A model generated the notes under the pieces. The model was not told where the DNA came from. It made no database searches and saw only the letters and a list, made by a program, of their open reading frames with translations. From positions 22,252,305 to 22,316,304 of the forward strand of contig NC_052488.1 in NCBI RefSeq assembly GCF_009730915.1: a stretch of 64,000 nt of DNA. The letters are read 5' to 3'. Positions 31,098 to 44,455 of this stretch are shown one piece after another. Position 1 is the stretch's first letter, and every line of letters starts with the position of its first letter. A program made the position numbers and the translations under genes. The stretch comes from Dioscorea cayenensis subsp. rotundata (lineage: Eukaryota; Streptophyta; Magnoliopsida; Dioscoreales; Dioscoreaceae).

Positions 31098-34000
31098 ATG
31101 AGTGATGATGGAGAGAGGACGTGCCCCCTCTGTGCGGAGGAGATGGATCTCACTGACCAGCAACTGAAACCTTGCAAATGTGGATATGAGGTGTGTAACT
31201 TGAACAGAACTTTGTTTTTGTTGTTTGGATAAAAATATCATACTCAGCCGAGTTAAATGCTGCCCCTCTTTTGTTATATTGACATTTAGTGTTTTGCTGT
31301 ATGGGTTGAATCTTCTATTTTTCTGTGCAAACTCTAGTTCTCAATTGCTAGTTTAGTTTCCATGGAATGTCTTATACATGCATTATATATTTTTGTTGAT
31401 TGTTGAACAGATATGTGTATGGTGCTGGCATCATATAATAGACATGGCTGAGAAGGATGACTCTGAAGGACGTTGTCCAGCCTGTCGCACACCATATGAC
31501 AAGGAAAGAATTGTTGGAATGGCTGCCACCTGTGAGAGGTCTCAGATTCTTTTCCTTTTTCCACCCACCATTTTTCCTAATACATATCGGAAGAAATTAT
31601 TTTCGGATATTTATCCTTCATCTTACCATGTGACAGAGTGGTAGCTGAAGTGAATGCAGAGAAAAGGCAAAAGCCTCAAAAATCAAAGCCAAAAACATCA
31701 GCAGAAGCTAGGAAGCATCTTAGTGGTGTTAGAGTGATCCAGCGGAACCTTGTGTACATAATTGGTCTGCCTTCTAATTTATCTGATGAAAATGTGCGTG
31801 ATGGGTTTTATGTTTGCACAGTTTTCATAATTTGTTTTGTGCATGTCCTTGAGATAATGCATATTTACAATATTTTAAAAATGTATGCAGCTTCTAGAGC
31901 GTAAAGAGTACTTTGGACAGTATGGGAAAGTTCTAAAGGTATCAATTGCTCGGCCGACTAGTGCTGCGCAACAAGCTTCTAACAGTAACACATTTAGCGT
32001 GTAAGTCTCATGTTGATTGATGTAGACTGCTACTCCTTTGTTCAATCATGGCATTTGAGTTTGTCTTTAACTTCACTGTCTCTATCATTTTCTCCAGAGC
32101 AATACTTATGTTCCAAGATCGCAAGTATTGAAAGTTTGACATGTATTTTTCATTTATTGTATGCTTCCTAATGCACATTTATTTTTTCCACCTGACAACA
32201 TGTTTTTTTGGTCATATTTTTTTGTATTTATAAGGAGGTTTCTTTCGTTGCTAATCTAATTACAGCTAATGTTAGTATAAGATGTTACATTTGATTTCTT
32301 GCAGATATTCCACCAAATATTCGAACTTGAATTGACTGATGCTATTTCTTGTGACTGGTTTCCTTTAGTAGATTTGAAATTTTGTAATTTTCAGGGTGTT
32401 GTGAAGTTGAAATTTTACATTATACAGGATTTTTCATTACCTTGTTGTGAAGTAGAATCTGTTCAGGTTTAAAGATCAGCTGTATGATATAAGAGTGATA
32501 TAATATTAGATCTACCTCCATTTTGGATGTTTTTTCACTTTTACGTGTCATGGCATATTTTGTTTAGGAAGATCATTGTGTGCAGTGAAAAAAATTGTTG
32601 GGCTTGCTATCCACTCTGATGTTTGAATGAACTTGATTATCTATGTTTAAGTAGATGTTCTTTTTTACTTCTGTAATCATCTAAGGTATTGGGCGCCAAT
32701 CTTTTTAGGTATTCATTAAGTTCAGACTTCTATGAGATGATTCTTGATAATTTGACTACTGCACAAAGGAAATGAACTGTCTCACTATGATCTATGACTT
32801 TATGGTCAGGATAATGCAAGAGAATTTAGTATATCGATGTTGTTGTAAGAACTTGACATTGTCATATTTCAATACCCTAGAGAACAATGGATCTTTCTCC
32901 TATATTTTTCCTTATTTTTAATCTTTTATTATCTTTGCATAATAAAGAGTGAAAATGGACTCTATTATTCTATGCTCCCACGCATGACTATTTTCAGCAT
33001 TGTTTTATTGCTTCATAATCATTTTCAACTTTTGTTTTATGTTGCTTATTCATGGTTTAAATTCTGTAGTGTCTTTTTTTGGGAATTTAGTCCATACATC
33101 TGTGGTGGTCATCTGGTTCTTTTCAATGACATTTTTCCTGTAAATGTGCTTTTTTGTAGGACAATTACGTCTTATGGAGAATTTAGTTGTGCTGCATCAA
33201 TTTTCGTTCTATGCTTAGTGAAATGATGATTGATTTCTAACAATAAATTGCCCATGGGATCCTCTTAAAATCATTTTCTCAGGTACATTACTTATGCCAG
33301 AGAAGATGAAGCCATTAGATGCATTCAAGCTGTGCACAATTTTGCATTGGAGGGTAAACCCCTGAGGTAAGCACATGACCAATACTCAAGTCTTGTGTAA
33401 ATATTTCGCCTTTCGGTGTCTTACTATTTTTAATAACTGGTTTTGTAATGGCAGAGCATGTTTTGGTACTACAAAGTATTGCCATACATGGTTGAGAAAT
33501 ATGGTATGAACATCACTTTTGTTGTTAATGCTTTGCATATTTCAGTTGTGAAGAACATGAGCTATTTTTAGTTAATTTGTTGATGATCATCAATTGAGTA
33601 GTTTCTACATTATTGTAGACTTGCAGCAATCCGGATTGTTTGTATTTGCATGATATTGGTAGTCAAGAAGATAGCTTCACTAAAGATGAGATAATTTCAG
33701 CATATACAAGGTATCCATTTTTCTGTAGCTCCGTGATTCTTTATCTGGATGAAATGATTTTTACAGTGTAGATTTCTGCTCTGTCCTCTATTTGAGAATA
33801 AGTCCAGACAGACCATGAACATTTTGTTTGAAGGATTTCCGTTTTATATCATTGTTAATTCAGTTGTGCTTAGCTCCTGAATTCTGATGTTATAGTTATC
33901 ATTTATCTGTTTTGAACCAAATAGGCCCTTAACATGTTTAAATACTGAAAGAGGTGGGAGGAATGCGACTAAAGAATGAATATAAGAGCGGCCTTTGGTG

Positions 34001-37000
34001 GATTTTTTTTTTAGTACGGCGAAAATGATTAGATTTGAATTTGGAATTGGGAAGGGATCCTGCTGATCAATGATCTAAAGGGGTTGAAGCACATGATTCA
34101 GTGGAATTAGTTTATAATGTTGTATTAAATTTCATATGTCTAATAATCGAGTTGTTGCTGGAAAGACATCCTCTGCCAATTTCAATATCTTGTTAGGAGG
34201 GTTATGCAGGTGGTTATATATATATATATAAGTCTAGATGTGGCAGCTATTTTTCTGCTCAAAGTTGATCTTCCCTTGTGAACTGCAAACACAATATATT
34301 AAATTTTCATCCTAAATTTGGTATATATTGTTAGATGTATCCTACAGTTGCATGGTCCTTGCTATAACTATTAGTCATTTTCATCTGTTGGTTTGACTGT
34401 TTTTTTTTTCTATTTGATTTATGCTTCAGAAATTTTTTTGGGTGTTTTTCATAAATCTCTAAATCCTTTTGTTTATCATCTACATATGCATAATGCTTTT
34501 TTGACGCAGGTAGCTTTGGAGTTCTAATTGTCAAAATTTTCTCAGTTAATTGATGCATGTTTGTTTGTTTTTTAAATACCATTTCAAATCGCAAAGTCTC
34601 AACAATTAAGATGATATTTAGAATCTTAATTTGTATGGTTTAGTTTTAGTTGTTGTAACTAATGTAATATATTTATTTGATAGTACAATTTTGTTTGAGC
34701 TCCTTTTTTTCGTGGCATGGTTTAAATTCATTGCTTTATTTTTTTGATATAGGAGTAGAGTGCCTCAGATTGCTTCAAGTAATTTGCAAAGGCGTTCAGG
34801 GAGTGTATTGCCTCCACCAGCAGATGATTTTTATATTGATGGAACAGTTTCCAGCAAACATATGGTCAAGGGTGCCCCAGCTGTAAGTTGTTTTATTCAC
34901 TAATTTTTAGTGAAGATTAAGCTTGTATTGAAAAATCTGCTCATTTGTGTCCATGTTAATGGCATTCTCTTGTTATACTGTTTTTTTTTATATTGTATTA
35001 TGTGTTCCATTGCCAGAATTCTTCAAGTCAGGTCAAGGTTTCTTTGCCTGGCAATATTTCTGTAGCAAAACCAACAGTTCTTCCAGCAGCTGCTTCATGG
35101 TTGGTGGTCTAAAGTTTGATATATGTTTGGTTATGCATTTCTATATTGCTGAACTTCTGGTCCTTGTAGGGGAACCCGTGTTTCTAATTGTCGGCAGCCT
35201 GCTGCAAGTGTGGCATGTTCTCAAAGTCCTGCAAAGCAAAAGGCAGACATAAATAATGCACCGGCCCTTATTTCTTCTGTGGTTGCTAATACAAGACAAA
35301 ACTCTGCATGGCATGATGATGTGGTCTCTGCATCAAAAGCTTCTGAAGGAAGGAATGGAGCGTCTTCTGTTTGTAGATCCAGGCCTCTAGAACAGTTAAA
35401 TCCATCTATTGACGGTGACTCCATGAAAAGTCTATCAGATCTGTCATCAGAAGCTCTTGATGTGAATAGTGTTTCTGTAGCTTCTGCTTGGGATGATGAT
35501 GAAACTACAATATATAAGGCACCTGAAGAGAAGCATATGAAGCTTCATGTTGGCAGGTCGGGACCCTTAGAGTGTTTGGATTCTACTGTGGTCAGGGACT
35601 ATGGACAACATGGATCAGATCTGTCATTGGAACCTGTATTGGATGCAGATTATAGTGCTGAAACTACCATGAATAGCTCGTCTGACTCTCTACCTCCTGC
35701 TTCTAAAGATGTTGATAGAGGTGTGACTGCCCCGAGAAGCAGAAAATTTTTACACAATGCATCTGAAGGTCTCATCGGGCAGTCTAGCAGCTCAACTAGT
35801 GGGAGCATAGCTGCCGTTGGGGGTACTGCTAACAGTGGAAATGGACAGGATGCAAGCTTGATGTTGCCTTCAATAAACATTGATAATCAATCAAACAGGA
35901 TTTTGCATCAAAATTCAGTTGTGGCTCCCCTTTCAGTTGGTATACCTGTCAGCACTAGTTTAAGATTGCAACAATGTCAGAAGGAACTGGTGGTCAAAAA
36001 TGATTCTTTAACATTGTTAGATGATGCTTCTTTAATGGTTGATGTGAATAGTACTAGAGAGTCAGTTTGTAGCAGCCCAGAATATAAACAATTTGCACCT
36101 TGTACAATAAAGCAATCAGAAGGTGTTGCATTGAGCTCAGATGATCAAAACCATGAATATTCAGATATTTCCAGTCAATCCCCATGGTCTTATTTGCACC
36201 AAACTACATGTAGATCAAGTATTAATTCATGGAACAATGAGCCTGAAAGTTTAAATCCCATTGGTAATGGTTTGACAAAATCTGTTCCTCTAGAATCAGA
36301 TGGGGGCTTCCTGGAAAGAGAAAAGGAGTCCATATTGCCCAATGGGCATATTCATAATGGAGTAATCCGGTCAAATCACAGAATGGAGTCTGATATTAGT
36401 AGCCTTAAAGATAAAGTTAATTGTTTGGAGATATCTTCTTCTTCAAATGCTATAGATGAAACTTCAAATGTGGATACAGGGGAAAGCAGCATAATCTCAG
36501 ATATACTGGCTTTAGACTTTGACCCATGGGGTGACTGTTCTGCATCTGATAGTTTGGTTAGCATGCTTCGTGAAACTGATAAACAAGAAGGGTCTTTTAA
36601 ACTATCAAATTCATGGAAAATACAGAATAATAATGAATCCAGGTTTTCATTTGCCAGGCATGAAAATCAATTAAGTAGTTCAGAACATTCTTTTGCTGAC
36701 CACTCTCAGAAACTCTCCTCTTCATCATGTTATTCATATGGAGAAAGTTTTCAGGATGGTTTGCTATTGAATGGCTTGGCAGCACCCACCTCTTTTGCCA
36801 GCAGCAACTCAACTATTTCAGCTGACAAGGTTGCCGGTATGTGCTAATTCTCTGTTCTCACATGTTATATGATAGCTTATTTTTTTCCCATCACTACTGA
36901 ATTTTGTTTATTGATTTGCAACCCTGCTTCACTTAAAAAAGCGTACAATAGGTTACACAAGATAAGGGTCTGTGTATACGCATCAAGGTGATATAAGTCA

Positions 37001-38473
37001 CTTTGCTTGTAGGCATGGGTGCACTTTATTTAGCTCTAACAATATTTCTGTTGAGTTTTAGGTTAGCTCACGTCCTAATGCATACTGATACTTTTCTCAT
37101 TCATAGCGTCTTAGGGAAGCCTTTTGTTGGGCAAATGCTGTTACAGTTCATACATATGCCATGTGTAGTAGCGACCTCATAATTTTGATGCAAATAAGTT
37201 TTGTTTATTCAAAAACTTTAATCATTCTATGTAGAGAAGCAAGGTTGATAACGTGATAATTATGTGAGACTAATGCATGTCTGTATGGAGTTTTGCTTGT
37301 TACAATCCATTTACACAAGAAGGTGGCTGACCTTTTAGTCTCATATTTTTAGCTTTCAATACTATTTGAATATGTAAACTTATCGTTCATGGACTAGCCT
37401 TTTGGACTTGTTATGTTCATGCTAACCAAGCCAGTCAACTCAGTTGATCGGTGCGCAATTCTCCAGGATTGGTCTTGGCCCATTGCTCTGTCAGATGCAT
37501 CAGCTGTTTTCATCCATTGCCCTACTTACTTTTCCTGCAATTATTGTTTTATGGGTTATAGGTTTTTTTTTATTGCAACTAGCTGCAAGGACATTATTCA
37601 CCTCTTCTTTCTTCTGGGAAAGCAACATGCTCATTCTATATATAGTTTATTCTTCCTATTGCTTCGCTGGATTTGATAATCATAATTCTAATTTGATGCT
37701 CACTTGTATGTTGTTGCTCTTTAAGGTGGTTCGAGGGCCAAAATATCAGCTCCACCTGGATTCTCAGTTCGAAGCAAGGCACCTCCCCCTGGTTTTTCTT
37801 CTCATGATAGATTTGATTTGGTGCATGACATGCAATATTCAGGTTTTTTTTTCTCCTTGATGGTGGTGTTCTGTGAACTATCCAGTGACCTATCCGCTAA
37901 CTCTGTTCTTTTTTGTTTCCAGAAAACTACCTGAATAGCATCTCTCTTTCAAACCAATATCAGCCACATTTTATTGAAAATACCTCAGATGTGGAATTTT
38001 ATGATCCTGCAATTTTGGCAGTGGGCAAAGGCCGTGTACCCCTTGGAGTAAACAATTCAGGAGTGGGCTTGCCACTTGCCTATCCTGTTCAAACAAGCAC
38101 TTCTGAAACTGACCCCAGACTTCAGTTGTTGTTGCAACAACCCATAACTGCTCAACATGATTTAAGAATTCCGGATCATTTCTCTGATAGGTTCTTTCTT
38201 TCAAATGATTCTTATATGCCTTCTAGGATCTTAGCTCATAACGTTAGCAGCGTCTCCCCTTTGGCTCCAATGTCATTTCAGCAGCCCAGGAACCCACATG
38301 TACAAAACCAATGGAATGGTTGGACTGATGCACAGGCTGGGAATGGTGTTAGCATCGCAGATATATTGAGGAATGAGAGTTTCGGACTCCATAACTATTT
38401 TCCTGGCAACGACGAGCACAAGTTTCATGTTCCTAGCGCAGCTGATCTATACAACAGATCATTTGGAATGTGA
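31098..38473 (+). CDS. NOT4: NOT4-like RING/RRM E3 ubiquitin ligase (CCR4-NOT subunit 4 homologue)
   Basis: CNOT4/Not4 is the ubiquitin ligase of the CCR4-NOT mRNA-decay complex and marks stalled ribosomes. Twelve coding exons: 31098-31190, 31411-31538, 31637-31793, 31891-32000, 33283-33366, 33455-33503, 33619-33710, 34753-34882, 35017-35099, 35170-36836, 37726-37842 and 37923-38473. Together they code for 1086 residues. The N-terminal C4C4 RING has all eight cysteines (9, 12, 26, 28, 33, 36, 53, 56). An RRM follows at about 105-195 (NLVYIIGLP, then VYITYARE) and then a CCCH finger starting CFGTTKYC. Exon 10, 1.67 kb, codes for a Ser-rich, low-complexity region, probably disordered. The C-terminal part has an APPGFSVRSKAPPPGF motif and an ADILRNESFG segment. 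Residues after 300 are fast-evolving, so exons 8-9 are less certain than the N-terminus. Confidence 0.92.
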
Positions 38474-39431
38474 TGTTAATCAGATCCCCCTGAATGGTTG
38501 CTTGTCCTTCATGTATGTGATCAAAACTCTAACCATGGAAATTATAGCTGGGCATCTGGAGAGTGCGTGATTAGTTCCTATGAATGTTCACATGCATTTG
38601 TCACTAATTTGTCAAATGATCTGCATCGACAAAGGGCATGAGGCCCTAATCGCTCACTTTTTTTTTTCACTCAAGGGGTAAGACTTACAGCTTATTTTCT
38701 GAATTTATGGTAGTTCTGCAAATTAATGATTCAATTATCTTCTTGAACGGCTGTTGTATCATAGACATTTGGATTCCAAAACTCAGTTCTTGAAATATTC
38801 ATTGTTAACCTTGATGTAGCACACTGAATGGCCCTTAATTAATTAATGTGCAGCTGTGCTTTTGATCAACATGTTGACGGCATCCAGGAGGTGATTTATC
38901 TGGTGGTGTTAAATTCATCCTCAGGTAGTTACAGAATTGAAGCTGCTGCTAGTAGACGTCAATGTAATTATGCCTAGCTACCATATATGTTTTGCCTGGT
39001 GTCTTTATTGACAATCCTGCTGTTTAATTGTAAATACTTTTGTACCTTTATTTTCAAATATGGGATTGAGTTTGATTGCGTTTTGGTGCCAATGGTTTCT
39101 ATTTTGTGTCCATGCAGTTGACAAACAGTCATTTTTTTTTTGTTGCTAATAACTTAGTTTTTGTCATAAAAGCATTATGAAAATAATGTACTCTTACCTG
39201 ATTTTTTTTAATTTAACTAAAATAATTAAATATTATTAATGATTATTATATACGAAACATCTTCTCCTAAGGAAAAATTAGTTATGAACCCTTCAAAAGT
39301 TCTATCAATCACAGAATTTTTCAGCAACGGAAATCTATAAATTTTATATTTGCAAGTAACTGCGACCAATCAAGCATGCATATTTTTGTTTTCTGGGGTA
39401 CAAATTATGATTAAACATCACACTACAAGCC
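38474..39431. other. Convergent intergenic region
   Basis: Holds the 3' ends of the NOT4-like gene (plus) and the NT-C2 gene (minus). No other gene seen. Confidence 0.5.
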
Positions 39432-41208
39432 TCACAAGGGAACTGTATAATGGAATTCTATTTGCAGTCTTTGATGCAATGCTTTCTCAACCAATCCTCT
39501 TTGTAAATCATGTTCCAATAATTCTCTCAGTGGAAGACCTGCAAGAAATTCCTTGATATACTCCCTACAGCATCCCATCCCTTTACAATGGTAATCCTTC
39601 TCCTGTTCTTCACTATCATTCTCAATCTTCTCTGTCTGACAACCATCTTCTGTTTCTCTCTTACATATCATACTCCCTTCATGAAACTTCATGATATATG
39701 CTTGTTTACAACCTTCAAATAATCTCTCCCCAAGTGTATCAATCATGTAAATTGCATCCTTTTCCACTTTCAGTACAAAAAAATGGTCATTCCAACCAGT
39801 AATATATACTCTTCCTTCACCTGCATTATCAGCATGCAAAAGCTCATTCCATACATTATCAAATGTCATTGCTCCTTCTAAGAAGCCAAATCTTTCAATC
39901 ATGTCTTCTGAGCTAAAAAATCCAATGTAGGACATGTCTGTCATCACAGACAAATTTCTTATTTTTGCTTCTATCACAGTCTCCAGATCAAAATGCTGGT
40001 CAGAGAACTCGTTGTTTTTATCTGTGACTGCACAAAGTTTTCGCCATTCTGATGATCCTTCATGCACTAAGCTGTCAAACTGCCGACGATGTGGCATATT
40101 CTTCGGGTTCTTATGTAGCCAGTCTGCTATGACAGCAGCAAGAACTGTGCAAGCATTTCCACCTGCTGCTTTCTCATCACGCTGATCAATCGATGCGAAA
40201 AATATTTCGGTAATGAGCTCGAACTTTCCATCTCTACTTACCACTCTCCTTTCTTCCCAGCTTCCAATCTCTTCAGTTTGTTTATTGTCTGGCATGTCTG
40301 ACAGTTTTGAATTCTCACAATCTCGTGTAAAATTTTTGAAGCTCAATTTTGGCCTTAGTGAAAGTAATCTGAGTAGAGAATGTGACCTTTTGATCTTATC
40401 ATTTGATTTCTGAAAACCAGCTCCTTTGTTACTTGCCGATGAATCTAATTGGCAATCTGAAAGTTTCCCCTGATAATTAGTTGTATGCCTTGTGTGTGAT
40501 AAAGGACCTAAACTTAGCACTCTCGACAATGTTAATTGTGTGCTTCCTATTGCATTGAGCTCGACAAAGTGCAACTTAATCTGAGAAAAGTCGAATGTGT
40601 CAGATATATTAATATGGTATCAGAGCTATTGTTTCTTATCATTGCATAAATCTTACTGTTAATATAGCATGACCTCTGTTGCCGCAGTTGATCGGAATTC
40701 TAATACTTCTTTCATTTTCTTGATTGAGAAATTCAACAACATCCACAGTTCCTCTCCCAAGAATCCTCGCCGTATTTCTTGAATTACTACAACTAAATTC
40801 CTGCTTAAAACTTCACTATATCAGATTAATGTAAGTCATCAATCTTATTACTTTTTTGAATCTTAGAAGATATATATATACCTGAATTTCCAAATTGATG
40901 GTCCAACTTTTGTAACTCTGAGTGTCATCGGCCTTCCGAAGTTTGCAGATGTGATCAAATGTTTCATTCCAGCAAACAACACCACTAGCTTGTATCTGTT
41001 GTTTCGACGAGCAATTTCTCACCGATCTTTTCAGCAGAAAACCAGCTATTTTTCTGCTCCCTTTCCATTTTATCTGCACCATGAAGTTACTATTCTCACA
41101 ACTTTGCAGTAATTCTCCAGGCAGCTGCTCAAGTTGATCAATCAATAAGTTTAGCTTCAATCTCATTACTGAAGGAGTTTCAGGCCACACCTTTTTCGAT
41201 TTCACCAT
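39432..41208 (-). CDS. NT-C2 (EEIG1/EHBP1 N-terminal type) domain protein, plant-specific, function unknown
   Basis: Three exons on the minus strand: 41208-40882, 40800-40657 and 40580-39432, coding for 539 residues. Exons 1-2 form a lipid-binding-like NT-C2 domain: a beta-rich start (MRLKLNLLIDQLE), VQIKWKG, VCWNETFDHICKL and GRGTVDVVEFLNQE. The large C-terminal region is the recognisable plant part: SWEERRVVSRDGKFEL, FFASIDQRDEKAAGGNACT, ADWLHKNPKNMP, SSEWRKLCAV, FDLETVIEAKIRNLSV and IGFFSSEDM. It matches my memory of the At2g25460/At3g11760/At5g04860 family. An Asp-Gln-Arg...Asn-Ala-Cys-Thr arrangement recalls a hydrolase-like pocket, but no activity is known to me. It is divergently arranged with the peroxidase gene. 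Confidence 0.85.
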
Positions 41209-41983
41209 TCCGAATACGAAAAACTTCAGCTTGGAATTATTCTGGATTTGAGCTTTTTCATTTCTGCTTAATTGATTTTATAACATCTCATTAATTTGAA
41301 GTCAACTTCTTACAACTTTAATTAGTTTGCATTGAATTGTTCAGCCAGAGACCTTTTCTGGTTTATTCAACTGAAAACTTTAGTTTTATCTTCCACTCTG
41401 TTGATATACTATTAATTCCTGCCGTTTTCTTTGAAAACTTTTACTTTGTTTTTCTATCTTCATTCTATGACCAAAACAAGTAAAGCTCATGTTACATGCA
41501 TTGATCTCTTGTATTTCATCTCATCTCTGTTATTTAAATTTACTGTCATATATTGTGTTGATTGCTTATTTCTTAACAGAATATTAATTTTTTTTTTCCT
41601 TTGAGGATTTATCCATTGTGAGTTCATTTATAAGGCATAATGATAAAGAATATAGCTTGTTAGGTTGTGGATTTAGTCAAACAAATGATCCAAATCATCC
41701 ATCGTGTAATTAGATTTATATTAGTTTCAAGATTAATGTAATAAATAATATAACAACATGCCCATCTTGACCGTGTCAGTATATTTGAGGTAAATTCTGA
41801 ACTTTGACCAAGATAAAGATAAAAACATGAAAATAAAAATGGTTATTTTCAATCATAAAAATATATTTCTTATTATTATTTTATTTATTTATTAATTTAG
41901 AAAAAAAAAATAAAGCCGTTAATATCTGTTTTTCGCGCGCGAAATATCCGCACACTCGATCAGCATCAGCGGATTTGTATAAC

Positions 41984-41989
41984 CACGTG
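41984..41989. promoter_or_regulatory. G-box in the ascorbate peroxidase promoter
   Basis: CACGTG within AACCACGTGTTG, about 320 bases before the peroxidase ATG and 776 before the NT-C2 start. G-boxes bind bZIP and bHLH factors; stress or light control is plausible. Confidence 0.45.
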
Positions 41990-42206
41990 TTGCGTTCCCA
42001 TTCGTCAGGGAGAAGGAGGGTATTCTCGTCATTCTCTTCTTCATTTTTGTATCCTTGCTAACTGAGAATCACAACCGTTGATTGTGACTCATCGGACGGT
42101 GAGGAACGAGAAAATCTCTGTATAACTAACTACGAAGGCATCGTGAAAGCATGAGCGCTTGTGCTTCGTCTCTTCGTCGTCTCTCTGAGATTTCTAGGGC
42201 GATAAG

Positions 42207-42290
42207 GTGAGAGATCGGCGACGGCAATGGCGTTTTCACCGCCGGCCGGCGACTCCATTCCAGCTAACTATTTGGTTTTCCACCTCGCAG
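42207..42290 (+). other. Intron in the 5' leader of the ascorbate peroxidase gene
   Basis: Donor AAG|GTGAGA and acceptor CTCGCAG|GG bracket 84 bases; the ATG at 42306 follows 15 bases later. Leader introns are usual in cytosolic ascorbate peroxidase genes. Confidence 0.6.
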
Positions 42291-42305
42291 GGATCAGCAG
42301 TGACG

Positions 42306-44455
42306 ATGGTGAAGGCATACCCGAAGGTGAGTGAGGAGTATTTGAAGGGGATCGACAAATGCAAGCGGAGGCTTCGTGGGCTCATTGCGCAGAAGGGTTG
42401 CGCTCCGATCATGCTCCGTCTGGCGTAGGATTCCCTCGCCGCAGTCCGATTTGTTTATCATTGTAGCGAATTTCGTTGTGATTTGATGAAATTTGTTGGA
42501 AAATGGGGCAGGTGGCACTCTGCTGGCACGTATGATGTGAAGACGAAGACCGGCGGTCCGTTTGGGACGATGAGGTTCAGGGCGGAGCAGGGGCATATAT
42601 GCAACAACGGGATCCATATCGCCGTTGGCCTTTTGGAGCCGATCAAGGAGGAGTTCCCCAACCTCTCCTATGGCGATGTTTATCAGGTCCTCCATTGATT
42701 AGATATATAATATAGATTGAAAATTTTGATATAATCTTATCAATTTGTTGTTTTTATTTTTGTATTATATTATGAACGTCAGTTGGCCGGGATCGTAGCA
42801 GTGGAAATCACTGGTGGTCCTGATATCCCATTCCACCCGGGGAGAGAGGTATTCCTTGGTTCCACTTTTTCTCCATTTTAATCATCATTTCATTTTTGTT
42901 AGCATTTTTTAGTGTTTATAAGTGATTTTTTTTTTTCTTTTTTTTTTGGAGTTTTTTGGTATGTTTGATTGAAAGTTGAAAAACCTTAAAAATTCTTGCT
43001 TTTCTGGTGAAAGTGGGCCATTGGAAGGCACGGACGGTACCATTTTGACAAGTGAACGCAAGATCAAATACTGTGAAGATTGGTTAATAAGGTTATATAT
43101 TGCCGGCATGCATACGGTGCTAGAAGGTTTAACATCTTTAGTCTTGAATATATACAGCTTATAAAGAGTTGGTAATGCATGTGATTTGGGAACGAAAGTG
43201 CTTTAAATCAAATAAACATATATATATATATAGGATAAATAAAATATTCTTTCCTTATATTTCTCAAATAATGTGCAACTAGTGCTTTTTAGTTAAACAA
43301 ATACCAACCTCTTGACAGGAAGAATTTTTATGATTAATCTGCAAAGTGAGAGGTTGAGGTTTCAACTCTTTTTTCAGAATTATGACTTATTCACATTTAT
43401 AAGAAAAAATATAAATAAAAAATAATTTAGCCAAACTGTTTTGGGTTTAAGCAATCTCTTAAACCCCTTTCACTTGGAAGGAGCAATTTTTTGTTAAATA
43501 CTAAGGAAGGATGGTGTTTGGTAATGTCAATATCCAGTTTTTGTTTGATGATGATGGTTTCTCTCTATCAGGACAAGAATGAACCCCCTCTTGAAGGCCG
43601 CCTTCCTGATGCTAATAAAGGTATAAAGCTTTCATCAAATTGTCTAGATTCATGAGTTCTCCCATCTTTCAGTTAATGCATGCAACTTGTTTGAGTCATA
43701 GTACTACTAACATGATTAAATTGATTTTGGTTTCAATTTTCTTATTCAGGTTGTCATCATCTTAGAGATGTTTTTGTTACTCATATGGGACTGAATGACC
43801 AGGATATTGTTGCTCTTTCTGGTGCTCATACACTCGTAAGCTTTGATCTAACAACTTGTATTCATTCACCGTTATCTGCTTCATTTACTTGGATATTGTT
43901 TATTATGGAATTTAATCTTGCAGGGAAGGTGTCATCAAGATCGATCTGGTTTTGAGGGACCTTGGACTTCAAATCCTCTTATTTTCGATAACTCTTACTT
44001 CAAGTGTGTTCTTCTCTACCATGATTTACTTTGCTATTGAATTATACCTTCGCCAAACTACAAAAAAAAGATAATCAGTTGTTTCTAACTACATGAAAAT
44101 ACAGGGAGCTTTTGAGTGGAGAAAAGGAAGGCCTTATCCAGTTGCCAACTGATAAAGCACTTCTTGGTGATCCTGCTTTTCGGTCCCTTGTGGAAAAATA
44201 CGCTGCAGTATGTGAACTTACCTACTGAATCTTACCAAATGAAAACTTAGCTCATTGATGTTTGATGTCTGGTATCTTGGTTCTCCATTATAGGATCAGG
44301 ATGCCTTCTTTGCTGACTATGCTGAGGCTCACTTGAAGCTATCTGAGCTTGGGTACCATATTGAATTCAATTTTATTCAAGTTCATAGTTTTATGTTGTT
44401 ACTGTTATTGCCACCTTACTCCTTGTTTTTCTTTTTCAGTTTTGCAGACTCTTGA
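42306..44455 (+). CDS. APX: Cytosolic L-ascorbate peroxidase, divergent isoform
   Basis: Haem peroxidase reducing hydrogen peroxide to water with ascorbate, in the cytosol. Nine exons: 42306-42424, 42512-42686, 42783-42848, 43572-43620, 43750-43835, 43924-44003, 44105-44207, 44294-44352 and 44440-44455, coding for 250 residues, the standard length. Numbering matches pea APX1. Catalytic Arg38, Trp41 and His42, proximal His163, Trp179 and Asp208, ascorbate-binding Lys30, Cys32 and Arg172, and potassium ligands Thr164, Thr180 and Asp187 are all kept. There is no transit peptide or C-terminal membrane anchor. Exon 2 is unusual: the near-invariant AHGANNGLDIAVRLL reads [15 protein letters not shown], with Asp75 to His and Arg79 to Gly, and later KGSDH becomes KGCHH. 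The enzyme is probably active but altered near the haem edge. The donor after exon 2 is GTCCTC, weak. Confidence 0.93.

Noticed and set aside
40614-40627. TGGTATCAGAGC, identical to the usual Copia primer-binding site, in an intron of the NT-C2 gene
   Set aside because: No LTR end, polypurine tract or gag/pol remnant is near, and the intron is short (76 bases). A chance match or tiny relic at most.
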